64,000 nucleotides of DNA, from the NCBI GenBank assembly GCA_947069175.1, contig CAMTDV010000009.1:10549663-10613662 (forward strand), read 5' to 3'. Positions 53,795-63,827 of this stretch are shown one piece after another. How positions within the stretch are numbered: the first letter of the stretch is position 1; each line of letters starts with the position of its first letter. The notes beneath the pieces are model-generated. The model saw only the letters and a program-made list of their open reading frames with translations, had not been told where the DNA came from and made no database searches. The DNA comes from Scalesia atractyloides. Taxonomy: Eukaryota > Streptophyta > Magnoliopsida > Asterales > Asteraceae. The position numbers were made by a program, and so were the translations under genes.

Positions 53795-56089
53795 TGCCAA
53801 ACCCTAACCATGACGGAAACATCGGAGTGAGACGAACAAGATTGTTCACAACTTCATAAGGAACTAAAGGTGGGCAAAAGTTAAATAAACAACTTCCATT
53901 TCATTCATAATCTCAAAGTACATTGTTTTGGAAAGGAAATACAACATTGAATCTATCATAACCAAACAAGCAAAAGGTTACATAAGCAAAATTTGGGTGT
54001 GTTTCTAGTCCACCAAGTTGATTTCTGGAGATTTTCATCAACAATTTCCTGTAACATGTATTAAAGTATATATCAACACAAAAATGGTCGATGAGCATAC
54101 AAGTTTGTTTTACATGATGATATGTATAACAGTCTCAAATCTAACATGGCAATTTGTGCACTAAGTTATATATCATACTAGCATGCAAAAACTATATGTC
54201 AACCAATGTTCCACTAGTGTAATCTCGTCACCGAAGTGAACACGACCGTTAAATACTTAACAATGACCCCAAAACGGGTGGTGTGCTACCCTTATAGCGC
54301 TATACATGTTAAAGTAGGCTTGCAAAGCTAATGGCAAATAGGTTGCATGAAGTGTATTCTAGCATGTATAAACATCAAGTATGACAAGTAGTTTGTTTTA
54401 ACGGACTGATTAAAGAGGGTCAAGTATACTCAGGGCTTGCGAAGATAATTCCACAAAGAGTAAGTGAGTTGATTTTGGAAGGATGGAATTCACTAAGTTA
54501 TCCTAAAAAGGATAAACAAAGGTGTAAGTTCATGGAGTTTGATGATGGAACGAGTTTGAGAGTTTGTAAGTCTGAAAGTATACAATAGTATATCTTTGTC
54601 TAGATACTCATTTGGACACTATGTTTAGTTGTGTTTTTTCGTGGGCACTAAATCCCCCATTAGAAATCCAAATTGAAGAATCTAAAACTAAGATGACATC
54701 CACCTCAACACATAATATTCAACCATCATTTTGGTTGGTATCATGGTTTGGTTTCGGATTGGATATTGTGGGTGTGTGTGTATGTCCAAGTCATAGATAT
54801 CATGCAAAGTTAGGATAAATCCTTTAACCTTCATATTTCACCAAAACACAAATCATCACAAGGATGACTCGGATAGTCATGAATATAAACATAAGAATAA
54901 AAATAAAACCCTCTAGTTCACCAAACAACCAAGTGATTTAAACTGACGAGTGCATTCCAAACATGGATAATGTTTGGAGATTGGTGTAATTTGCTCCCCT
55001 TGTCTACTTAGAAGTTGTTTGGTGACTTAGACAATTAGAATGTAAGCTAACTAACTAAGTAATCAAGTGAGGTAGGTGGAATCTTAGTTGTAGAACCAAA
55101 GTTCCATTGTCCACACCATTCACCATAACACAAGCCTTACAACATTGCAAGTTGAGGACTTGGTTTCGTTCCTCTCACTATAGAGATCACTTAGCTTCTT
55201 TCAAGCATAAAGATAGAGGTATATGAGCCTCATGTTTTCTGGAATATACTTAACTCAAGCCCCTCAACATGAAGATTAGTTGGGAACTCAGTTTGGTACA
55301 TAGTATCCCAAGAAACAAAGTAGAAAGAATAAGTATGATTGTTCTTACAAACTCAGAAATTAATCCATAACTTTGGACCTCAAAATGGTGTGTATCAACT
55401 TGGTTAACTATGGTAAACTTGTGGTAACACTCCTAAAGGTTATCATAAAAGGAGAAACAAGAAAACACGAAGGAAGTGAGTTAAAAACTCACTTTTGCAC
55501 GTAGAACTTTTCTGCCCAAAGTTGCAAAATCTTAAAGATTTGGAGTGTTAGAGAGAGTGTTTGGAGTGTGGAAAGTGTTTATGAGGTGGTAAGGGGTTGT
55601 AGTTATAGTTGTGATTAGGGTTTGGGTGTTAAATGAGGTGGTTGGGGGTTGAAATGACGGAAAATGAGCCAAAATTTGCGAATTTAAAACAATCTGCCAG
55701 ACCAGGTTCCACATGGACCATTTGGGGTTCCAGATGGTCCATATGGAACTCCGAAAATTTCGTTTTTGGCCTCTTGAGTTGTTTGGTTGGTTATCTTATG
55801 CTATAAACTCAAAGATGAACATGTTTTAGGGTTTAAAGGAGTATGTAAGCACGTGTAATGCATAAACGCATATGAGTATCGTCCCGAGAAAATATAAACT
55901 TAATGTATGGCTCGTTTTTAATTATAAATGCGTATTTCGGGATTGTTTGCGTAGCGTGCATGTATGATTAAACAAGTGTGATGTAAAATGTATTTAGATT
56001 ATGATCAAAAGTCTCAGATTACAAGGATTGGAATTGAATACGAATACAAGGTTTCTAAAATGGAAAGTATGAAAACACAGAATGTTACA
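53795..56089 (-). mobile_element. Solo LTR C (gypsy type, 2,295 bp) inserted in the LINE
   Basis: On the minus strand it starts TGTAACATTC at 56089 and ends TTTGGCA at 53795. CACTC flanks both sides (53790-53794 and 56090-56094), and the LINE reading continues across it in the correct place. Its end region (CTAACCATGACGGAAACATCGG on the plus strand, about 53805-53826) resembles the edge of the LTR at 31910. It is related to the LTR-like block at 33419. No internal region, so a solo LTR. Confidence 0.85.
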
Positions 56090-56094
56090 CACTC

Positions 56095-56290
56095 CTCTAA
56101 CCTTGCATTCAGGCTCTATTTACTCTACACGGCTAATATAATATGATCTGCAAAATGCAATCACCAGGGAACTGCCTCCTGAATCAACTTTGACAACTCA
56201 TCCAGGACAATCGCAAAAAGAAACGGGCTCAACGCAGACCTTTGGAGGAGTCCTATTTCTACAGGGAAAAAAATCAACATTTATGGAGAT
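56095..56290 (-). pseudogene. L1-like LINE, RT catalytic part
   Basis: The minus-strand text reads FFPVEIGLLQRSALSPFLFAIVLDELSKLIQEAVPW with small breaks, then FADHIILA, which is the FADDI-type active site with the second aspartate changed to histidine. It then runs into the NRALNARLEE-like stretch at 56095 where solo LTR C cuts it. Nothing recognisable upstream of 56290. Confidence 0.75.
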
Positions 56291-56925
56291 AATATATTGT
56301 CTATTTGCTTGGCCACGAATCCAACATTCAATGCTAGGACGAAGCATATCTAATACCATTATCATTTCATACTTCAAAAGAAGTTATACGTTAATAACCT
56401 CTAGTGGTTGTATAAGGTTTGCTTAATGATGGGCTTAGGAGATGCAAATGTTGAGATAGAGCATTAAACGATATCAACGTTTAGCAATTGGGGTGGTGAT
56501 TCAGTTGATCTAATGGGGTTAGTTTAAGTTATTATTTAAATATTAAAATTATAGAAGTTGTGTTCGAGTAGGATTATGTAAGGGTGGTATATAAACTCGG
56601 TCATGGTTTAGGTATTTAATTTGTGCTTGCTGGTTTTCTTTTGTAACTCGATTAATAGAAAGTGTCGCATAAGTTTATGCACAACCATGTGTCAGGTGGT
56701 TCTTGAAGGGTACGAATATAGCGAGTATTTGTAACACCCTATTCAGGGCTGATGCGTCACATATAAAGTAGTAGTCAGATGACAAATATAATTCCAATAA
56801 AACTTTAATCATTACAATTTTTACAGAAAATTTTTAAAATACAATACAAAAAATGTAAACTTCATAAAAATTAAAAAAATTTGAGTCTTTTATTCCCTCG
56901 GGCCTTGTTTCATTGTGTTCCTTAA
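56291..56925. other. Non-coding sequence between LINE and MITE
   Basis: No gene supported. It may hold upstream LINE sequence too decayed to read. A/T-rich with a GTAACACCCTATTCAGG word near 56728. Confidence 0.4.
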
Positions 56926-57483
56926 GGGTATGTTTGGTATGGGGTAATGAAATGAGCGGGGGAATGAAATGGACGAGGTAATGGAATGTATGAGGTGATG
57001 GAATTGATCATTATCATTTCATATCTTGTTTGGTTACCATGTGAGAATGGAATAAACCATTGCTTTTTGTTGTTTGGTATGCGTGAAAAGACGAATGAAT
57101 AAAATCGGATGGAGGTGGTCAATGATAAGCGGTGATGGTGGGTGGTAATAGATGGCAGTTGTAGCGGCATCGGTGGTGGTGGGCGAAGACGGCGGTGAGT
57201 TTTGACAGCGTGTGGTGGTGGTGGGGGGGGTGGGTGGGTGGCGGTGGGAATGGCGGCGGCTGACAGAGGCGGCTAACGGTGGGGTGGTGGTGCAACGGTA
57301 ATGGGTTGTTGTGTTGTAATGAGGTGAGAGGGAATGGGAAAGAAAAACAGGGGATGGATGATGTTTTTGAGGAATGAAATGCATTTGATGATTATTCCAT
57401 TGACCAACCAAACACTCTTTTCTTCATTCCCTCACAATGGTTCATTCCATTCCACATCTCATTTCTGCATACCAAACGCTACC
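56926..57483. mobile_element. Tourist-like (PIF/Harbinger) MITE (558 bp)
   Basis: Ends GGGTATGTTTGGTATG (left) and, on the other strand, GGTAGCGTTTGGTATG (right) are inverted repeats and continue as AATGAAATG/AATGAGATG. TAA lies on both sides (56923-56925 and 57484-57486). The centre (57110-57300) is GGTGG-rich and gives spurious long ORFs on the minus strand. Confidence 0.8.
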
Positions 57484-57947
57484 TAAGAGTATATGTAACC
57501 TAATATGCAATAAAGCAACAAAAAAAGCACGCCAGATCGAAATGATCAGTGGGAGAATAACGAAATCATAAATGTGTAACATTTCATCTTGTAACATATA
57601 AGATATCAGATCGTAATTTATAACAAAAAATATAAACTTGAGCAACTTGTAACAATCATATAAACCTAGAGCAACTTTTAACCAAAAATATAAAATCTCA
57701 TAATATCAAAATCCATAACCGATCAATAAGAAAAATAAATAAGCCGTTTCCTAAGGTGTATGATAATGTGGCTGAGACGATATTTCTTTTTCTTATGACG
57801 TCTCCATATATAATCTCATTCTTATACATAAACATACTCGGATTCAATGTGTCCTTTCTGTTGAATCAATTCATAAAATTAATACGGTATGAGACGAAGT
57901 ATAATTCCTAGGATAGATTTATATGTCTCAACTTACATGTATAACAT
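57484..57947. other. AT-rich intergenic sequence
   Basis: No gene or recognisable repeat. Contains short repeats of GAGCAAC..GTAAC near 57635-57680. Confidence 0.4.
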
Positions 57948-58790
57948 TAGGGCTGTTAACGAGCCGAGCCGAACTGAACTGACCTTTGCTCATGTTTGGT
58001 TCATTTACAAACCGAACTGAGCAGAACGGCTTATTTAAAACGGAGCCTCAAATCAAGCGAGCATTTTCCGAGCAGTAAATATTCTGAGCGAACGTCGAGC
58101 GATTTGAGCAATCGTGTCGCCCGATTTAAATTTGCTAAAAAGAGATGGTGACAATGTTGGGTCTCAAGTTTTTATGTTTTAAAAAACTACCACATTTCAT
58201 GATATAATATTTTTCTTATCAATAACAATATTGTGGCCGACGAGCCGATGATCATATTGCACAAACAAATGACGTTGAGAGCAGGAGACGATCGACTTAG
58301 GGTAACGACATGAAACATTGAGGTGATGAGCAGACTATCGTTTATCAGTGTAGGGTTTAACTTTAAGATTTGATTTTAATTTTTTTATTGGCGTGATTGG
58401 GCTAGCACGTATAAATATTGTTATAATTTTGTATATAGTGGACCAACATCTAATAGAGTGGTATACATAAACCTATAAATTTAATTTTTATTTAAGTTTA
58501 TATGTATGTGTGTATATATACAGGTGTGTGTATATATATGTATATTTTATATATGTGTATATACATTTTTAGATATGTATGTGTATATGTATATGTATAT
58601 ATATTCTAATTAAAAATAGTAATTTGCGCCGAACCGAGCGGAGCAGACCTTTGCTCATGCTTGGCTCTTTTACAAACCGAACCGAGCAAACCAGCTCGTT
58701 TACAACTGAGCGTCAAGTCGAACGAGCATTCTTCGAACAATTTTCGAATGACCGTCGAGCGAGCGAGCGCGAGCAGTTTGAACGGTCCTA
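57948..58790. mobile_element. hAT-type non-autonomous element (843 bp)
   Basis: Ends TAGGGCTGTTAACGAGCC (left) and, on the other strand, TAGGACCGTTCAAACTG (right); 8-base duplication TATAACAT at 57940-57947 and 58791-58798, identical. Internal GAGCCGAACCGAGC-type sequence occurs twice in the same direction (57958-58110 and 58628-58785), about 150 bases each. A (TA/TG)n microsatellite lies at about 58500-58605. No transposase. Confidence 0.85.
58500..58605. repeat. (TA/TG)n microsatellite inside the hAT element
   Basis: Alternating TATATG, TGTGTA and TATATA words over about 105 bases. Likely to vary in length between individuals. Confidence 0.75.
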
Positions 58791-58798
58791 TATAACAT

Positions 58799-59358
58799 AC
58801 ATTCCTCAAAACCAAAAATGTATAAAAACGATAAAATGAACAAGACGATCTATACGCGTCAAAACATATGAAAAATAATGTTAAATCCAAAGATAAAAAA
58901 TCGTTTAGATCATAGTAACACTCATAAACGAAATTCAAATTAAACGCATTCATAAACTTTACGATCAAACGGTTTGTATCAAAACAATTAATTCATTCGT
59001 ATTAAAAAAATAACATAATAGATGATTTATACAATGATACTATATAGACTATCCGTAGCTTAGTCGCGTAGATTTAATTTGAGTAACTCGAATGTCTTCC
59101 TGAATACGTGGTAACATAAAAATAATTCTATTCAATCAGTTTCGCAACTTGAATTCTATTCGTTTAGCAAGTAGCGGATGGTCAAGGCGTGACCCAAAAG
59201 GTTCTGTATTGAAGACTATAAACCGGATATTATAGCAAAGGTGAAGCACATTACCTAAGACCGGTTCTTGCGGAAAATATTGAGAAAACGGAAAGAAGCA
59301 TAAATATGGAATGATATTGATGGCACGTTAATTGTACGTCTTAAACAAATGTAGACTA
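58799..59358. other. Non-coding sequence, no feature seen
   Basis: Moderately AT-rich, no ORF over 60 codons with protein character, no repeats recognised. Ends at the SINE target duplication TAGACTA (59352-59358). Confidence 0.4.
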
Positions 59359-59492
59359 GATGCGTAGGGCTAGCTTATTCGGTAGAGGCAGTGCCTCTTA
59401 AACAAGAGATGCAGGTTCAACCATGTGCATAAACGATTAATCTAGAATTATTGATGTAATAAAATAAGAGCAAACGTTGCCATTTAAAAAAA
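59359..59492 (+). mobile_element. tRNA-derived SINE 1 (134 bp)
   Basis: Contains an A-box-like TAGCTTATTCGGTAGAGG and a B-box-like GGTTCAACC, then a short unrelated tail ending CCATTTAAAAAAA. The 7-base duplication TAGACTA flanks it (59352-59358 and 59493-59499). Plus orientation. Confidence 0.75.
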
Positions 59493-59746
59493 TAGACTAA
59501 GTAATTATATATATCACAAATAAAAAAATCATTGTTTATCCCATTCAATTATTATTTTTCTTTTTTAAATGTCATAAAATCATGTCACATATGAATATTT
59601 AATTCATTTTAATTGAAAGACTTATATTAAGAAACGTTTTACAAAAGCACTATTATTATCATTAAAAAAAAGTTATCAAAATTAGGGTTTTTATAGTATT
59701 GATCAATAATTCACTTGTGAAACTTAACAAGAGTCCTTTAAATACA

Positions 59747-59749
<3 letters not shown>

Positions 59750-59779
<30 letters not shown>
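59750..59779. repeat. (TA)n microsatellite downstream of the host gene
   Basis: About 15 TA repeats, about 55 bases beyond the stop codon of the membrane-protein gene. Confidence 0.85.
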
Positions 59780-59782
<3 letters not shown>

Positions 59783-59832
59783 CTATGGTACATATTCATC
59801 AAGAACAGGCATAGTGGGTATCCTGCTATATA

Positions 59833-60708
59833 TCAAACCCCCAGATTGGTCATGTCATTCTTACACTGAAAATAGAATCCACTATAAGCCATGGACAGAA
59901 ACATGCTAAGTACCCCAATCAAAAGAGTTTGAATAACCCCAAAAACAATAGGCATCATAAGTGATACTTTAGATACAATCACAAGTATAACAAGCACCAC
60001 AAGAATGAAGAAAAGGTTCAGAAGAAACCCATGTATCCTCTTGCCTTTCACAAGCTCTCTAGCTTTCCCAAGTGCCGAAAACCCGCAACTATCCTCAACC
60101 ACAGAAACCACAACAGCCAAACTCCAAACAACAGATAAATAAATATAGAATGTGATGAAGAGAATAGCAATGAAGATCAAGACTGTGATCAAGATTGTAC
60201 GATGGTCGTCGAAAAGAACAAGTGATGGAACCAAGAAAGGCAAAAGGAAGAAACTTGTGTAACCAAGTGCAAGAAGTTGCACCCACAAGGAAGTCACAAA
60301 TGGTCTAGTCCATGTTTTTGATACCTTCAAAACAAGTTCCTTGAGAGACAAGTCATAGCCATTGTAGTAGCATGATGAAATAATAATAACTGTGGTTTGG
60401 GCGAAAAGTGCAACGAAGAAGAAGAGAACGACGTATGCAGCTTCGATTCCAAAGAAAATACCGGTGTCTTCTCGAATGGTGACTAAGAGTTTAGTAAAAT
60501 AAGGTGTACCGGGACGAGTAGAGGCTAAGGCCATAAGGTTGAGCTTCAAATCAAGGATAAAAGGATTGGCTGATAACATGCATAAGATGGAAGATATGGA
60601 GTAAAGTATGAGGTAGACAGTGGCTGTGATGGCCATAAGTTTTCCATTAGGGATAGAATTTTCAGTGGTGCTTTCAGGAGTTTCAAGAAAGCGAGAAAGC
60701 TTGCTCAT
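59833..60708 (-). CDS. Multipass membrane protein, plant family of unknown function
   Basis: A 291-residue protein on the minus strand, stop at 59833-59835, the only convincing host gene here. It has about six hydrophobic segments: ITATVYLILYSISSILCML, AAYVVLFFFVALFAQTTVIII, LWVQLLALGYTSFFLLPFL, ILITVLIFIAILFITFYIYL, GFLLNLFFILVVLVILVIV and a last one near the C-terminus. The segment VWSLAVVVSVVEDSCGFSALGKARELVKGK, placed between the fourth and fifth, is typical of a plant membrane-protein family without a known biochemical role. The frame is open further up to 60918, but a TATA box at 60790-60798 puts the likely start at the Met codon 60706-60708. No intron seen. Location (endomembrane or plasma membrane) cannot be told. 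Confidence 0.8.
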   Translation of the reverse strand: MSKLSRFLETPESTTENSIPNGKLMAITATVYLILYSISSILCMLSANPFILDLKLNLMALASTRPGTPYFTKLLVTIREDTGIFFGIEAAYVVLFFFVALFAQTTVIIISSCYYNGYDLSLKELVLKVSKTWTRPFVTSLWVQLLALGYTSFFLLPFLVPSLVLFDDHRTILITVLIFIAILFITFYIYLSVVWSLAVVVSVVEDSCGFSALGKARELVKGKRIHGFLLNLFFILVVLVILVIVSKVSLMMPIVFGVIQTLLIGVLSMFLSMAYSGFYFQCKNDMTNLGV

Positions 60709-60789
60709 TTTGTTTGCAAGTTGTAATATTTGGTATGGTAGCAAAGGAAGATTAGAGTCTATCAAGAGACAATAACAAGTACTGCTATT

Positions 60790-60798
60790 CTTATATAG
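60790..60798 (-). promoter_or_regulatory. TATA box of the membrane-protein gene
   Basis: The minus strand reads CTATATAAG, about 82 bases upstream of the Met codon at 60708, so the transcript would have a 5' UTR of about 50 bases. This argues against the in-frame Met at 60918, which lies upstream of the box. Confidence 0.6.
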
Positions 60799-60918
60799 AA
60801 TTTGCAACATTTTCTTATGAATTAGTCCATAACAACTCCCAAAGACTATTGGATTTTGACGTAGTTCGGAAACCAATTGGAAGTTGCATAGATTATCTAT
60901 CCCAATAGTCATTTTCAA

Positions 60919-61397
60919 GAGATGGTTTTGGCCATTTTTGACACCTCAGCCCGATTTTCATTATTGTGGAAGCCATTTTTATGGGCTGGTTTTGGTAGTG
61001 GGAGTATCCAAAATCAACTTGTGGTGGGGCCCATGTCAACAGATGGAGAGAGAAACAGTGATGAATATGAGTGGTTAAAAATTGATAAAAGTAGTGATGT
61101 GTGGTCGATTTTGAAAAATATTCTCGAGTCTGCCAAGAGTTGGTCCCATGCCAGATTGATTAGGAGAGGATTTGTATGCAAAACTTTTCTTTTTAGAAAG
61201 AATCGAAATTTAAGTTTCTTTTAGTACACATTATATAATAATATAATTATATATTATATAATTATATAATAATTATATAATTTACAACATAATTTGGCAT
61301 AAGGTGATTGTAACTTGTGCTTCAAGAGTGTTTCTTGCATCTCTTGGTTATACTTTATGATCATTTATTTGCACATTTCCAAAAATCTTCCATTTGT
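60919..61397. other. Upstream sequence of the membrane-protein gene
   Basis: No gene supported. Short open stretches exist on the plus strand but lack protein character. An (AT)-rich palindromic stretch of ATTATATAATAATATAATT type lies at about 61220-61280. Confidence 0.4.
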
Positions 61398-61411
61398 CCT
61401 ATAAGTTGGTT

Positions 61412-61624
61412 TTTTTAAAGGTAAAGAACGACGTGCCAATCACCGTGATACCGGGCGCTGTGGCCAAGGTCGATAAAATCTCGCCTCTCATCCAAGACGA
61501 ACCGGCGCCACCTGTATTCGTCCTTCACCTGGATGCCGCAGAAAATAATGGGGAGAGTGGGAGTCGAGTCTCGGTCACAAGGAACACCAAATATTTCCCC
61601 AACCACTCTACCACTACCTATTGG
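61412..61624 (-). mobile_element. tRNA-derived SINE 2 (213 bp)
   Basis: The 14-base duplication CCTATAAGTTGGTT flanks it exactly (61398-61411 and 61625-61638). On the minus strand it begins with an A-box-like TAGTGGTAGAGTGG, has a B-box-like GACTCGACTCCC, a GC-rich body and ends in CTTTACCTTTAAAAAAA. A textbook SINE insertion. It is the only GC-rich stretch in the gene's upstream region. Confidence 0.88.
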
Positions 61625-61638
61625 CCTATAAGTTGGTT

Positions 61639-62279
61639 GTTTTCATCATTTAAAAGCATGTGATGCTCTCTCATCTTTAGGTTGTGTCTCTTCTCCACCA
61701 CATCTATGTGTTTGGGTTTTTTAACCCTCCGTCGTATGATTGTCGTGGGCTTTTAAAGCCAACATATGGAATGCGAGATATCTTAAGAGTGTTTTTAACC
61801 TTCGAATACCCTATCAATGGTCCTTTGAGCTGTTTGTTTTAATTAGCTCTATTTTAAAGTTCTATTTAACTTTTTATTAATTAATTAGCAAAAAGATAAA
61901 AAGCGCAATAGTAACGTTTCTTTTATTTTGTTTTTTTATTTTTGGTATTACTTTTGTTTCTTCTATATTCCTGTTATTTTTGGTGTTTTGTGTAAAGTTA
62001 TCTAAAAAACAAAGTATTTTCTCGCACATATAAAGGCGATATCTTATAAAAGATAATATAAAATCTCATCGAAGAAATTATAAACGTTCGAACAATGATA
62101 TTTATATTGTGTTAGAAAGACTTGCTAAGCTATTTGAGGAGGTTGTCGAGTCGGATCGAAGGATAAATATTCAGCTAACTTAAAGAGTTGACTGAAAAAA
62201 GCCAGTCTAAAACTTGTGTTAGACACGCTTATGGCGCGTTTGCACTGCCTAAGAATGTTAACAAAAAGATAAACTTATA
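61639..62279. other. Intergenic sequence without features
   Basis: No ORF or repeat supported. T-rich blocks around 61920-61990. Confidence 0.4.
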
Positions 62280-62288
62280 TAAATAGTT

Positions 62289-62673
62289 GGTCTAGGATCC
62301 TGTAAAAAAGACACTTTTCGTGAGAAGTGTGAGAAGACATAGAAATTGACATGTAGGCATCATGTTTTGGACTTAGACATGATATTTTGTGTTGTTTTGG
62401 CAAGAAAAACATCGACCATAACAATTTAAGACACAAAGCGATGAATTCTAGGCTTAAAAGTTAAACACCATACCAAGAACGTTAAGTAGTGTGTTTTAAG
62501 TGTTAAATAGTGTTTTCTAAATTGCACGTCTATAATACATTGCATTATGTTTTAAATCGTTATGTTTGGTGTTTTTCTTACCAAAACAACCCAAAACATC
62601 ATGGCTAAGTTCAAAACATGATGCCTTCTCACACTTCTCACGAAAAGAGTCATTTTTAAAGGAACCTCACCCG
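62289..62673. mobile_element. MULE-type MITE (385 bp)
   Basis: Long inverted repeats of about 110 bases, including CTTTTCGTGAGAAGTGTGAG on the left and its complement on the right, with a 20-base insertion in the left arm. The 9-base duplication TAAATAGTT is identical at 62280-62288 and 62674-62682. The centre is AT-rich without ORF. Confidence 0.87.
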
Positions 62674-62727
62674 TAAATAGTTAGTAGGTTTGATTGTAAG
62701 TTTTATATAACTATCATAAACAATAAA

Positions 62728-62730
<3 letters not shown>

Positions 62731-62760
<30 letters not shown>
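62731..62760. repeat. (AT)n microsatellite
   Basis: About 15 AT repeats between the MITE and the possible Helitron end. Confidence 0.85.
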
Positions 62761-62761
<1 letters not shown>

Positions 62762-62815
62762 AGTATATCTGAATATAATTTGGTTTGGTAAAACTATACG
62801 TTGACGCAATCTAAT

Positions 62816-62847
62816 CCGCGCCGCATCGCGGTGGGTTCCGCCACTAG
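62816..62847 (+). mobile_element. Possible Helitron 3' end
   Basis: A hairpin CCGCG-CCGCAT-CGCGG (62816-62831) is followed 12 bases later by CTAG and a T. This is the pattern of Helitron termini, which end in a short hairpin and CTRR and insert at AT. The 5' TC end was not found, so extent is unknown. Confidence 0.45.
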
Positions 62848-62877
62848 TTAGAATAGGTTTGGCAGCCCCTCATTTGT

Positions 62878-63026
62878 TTTTTTTAAAGAGCGAATGTTAC
62901 TTTAACATACTTATAAATTACACCAAATCAATCATAATCTACCTCCGTTTCAGGATTTGAACCTGAGTCTTCTCCTCGAGAGGCAACAGATGCTACCACT
63001 CGGCCATAGCTGGATCAGCGCCACTA
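62878..63026 (-). mobile_element. tRNA-derived SINE 3 (about 149 bp)
   Basis: On the minus strand an A-box-like TGGCCGAGTGGTAGC and a B-box-like GGTTCAAATCC are followed by an AT-rich tail ending CTCTTTAAAAAAAAC. CATTTGT (62871-62877) and CATTCGT (63027-63033) are the probable duplication, one mismatch. Confidence 0.7.
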
Positions 63027-63033
63027 CATTCGT

Positions 63034-63827
63034 CTTTTAACACATGACTGAAAACATAACTAGAGCTATATCATCACTCACCAACATGGCAACATCAATC
63101 TTGTTGCATCCCATACTTAGTCTTCATTCAAGTTCTCTGACCTTACTATATAATAAAAAGCAAATACATTATATAATCAATTACTATCAGATAGTTTCCT
63201 ACCTTTTAATTACAAGTTACAATATATAATAGCTAGTCAACCCCGTGGTCGGCAAGTATTCATGTCAACCCCAAAAGTCTCTTTCTTTTCCTGTAAGATC
63301 AATATATATTTTTATTATTCAAAAAGGTCCAACAACAATGAAAAGGAACTAATGATAAAAATTTAACGTTTCGTTAACATATATTAAATATTATCAATCC
63401 TTTGGTATTAATAGAAAGAAAACCAGCTGAAAAAGACATGATTACTGGGCCAAAAAGTACACTATACAACTGAAACTACAATGAAGTTAAATCAACAGAA
63501 CCAGAAACATAAAAAATGGGAAAACATAATTAATCCCACTGTAATCTTCTTTAGGTTCTTTGGAATAATTAGGGAATCTATCAAGACCACAAGCAAAAAT
63601 GGGAAGGTACTTTTTCCTGAAGCCGATTCAATGGTATACAAGTATTCGAGAATACCCCGCTCTCGACTTTTTAATTAATCACAGACGCTAAAAGAATACA
63701 AAAACAGTCACATGATCGCCTATTGATACATGCTAAGAGATTAACCATATCAAATAAAAACAATTAAACCATACCGATACACATAATTTTTTTAAGGATT
63801 AATTTTCCAAAAAACTTACCAAGTTAC
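63034..63827. other. AT-rich sequence, no gene seen
   Basis: Open stretches of 60-65 codons lack protein character. Given the minus-strand copia pol end at 63828, part of this should be that element's 3' UTR and LTR, but no TG...CA pair could be set. Confidence 0.4.

Noticed and set aside
57034..57411. 125-codon histidine/threonine-rich open frame on the minus strand
   Set aside because: Caused by the GGTGG-rich centre of a Tourist-like MITE.
60709..60918. N-terminal extension of the membrane protein
   Set aside because: The TATA box lies within it and its composition differs from the rest; the internal Met at 60708 is preferred.
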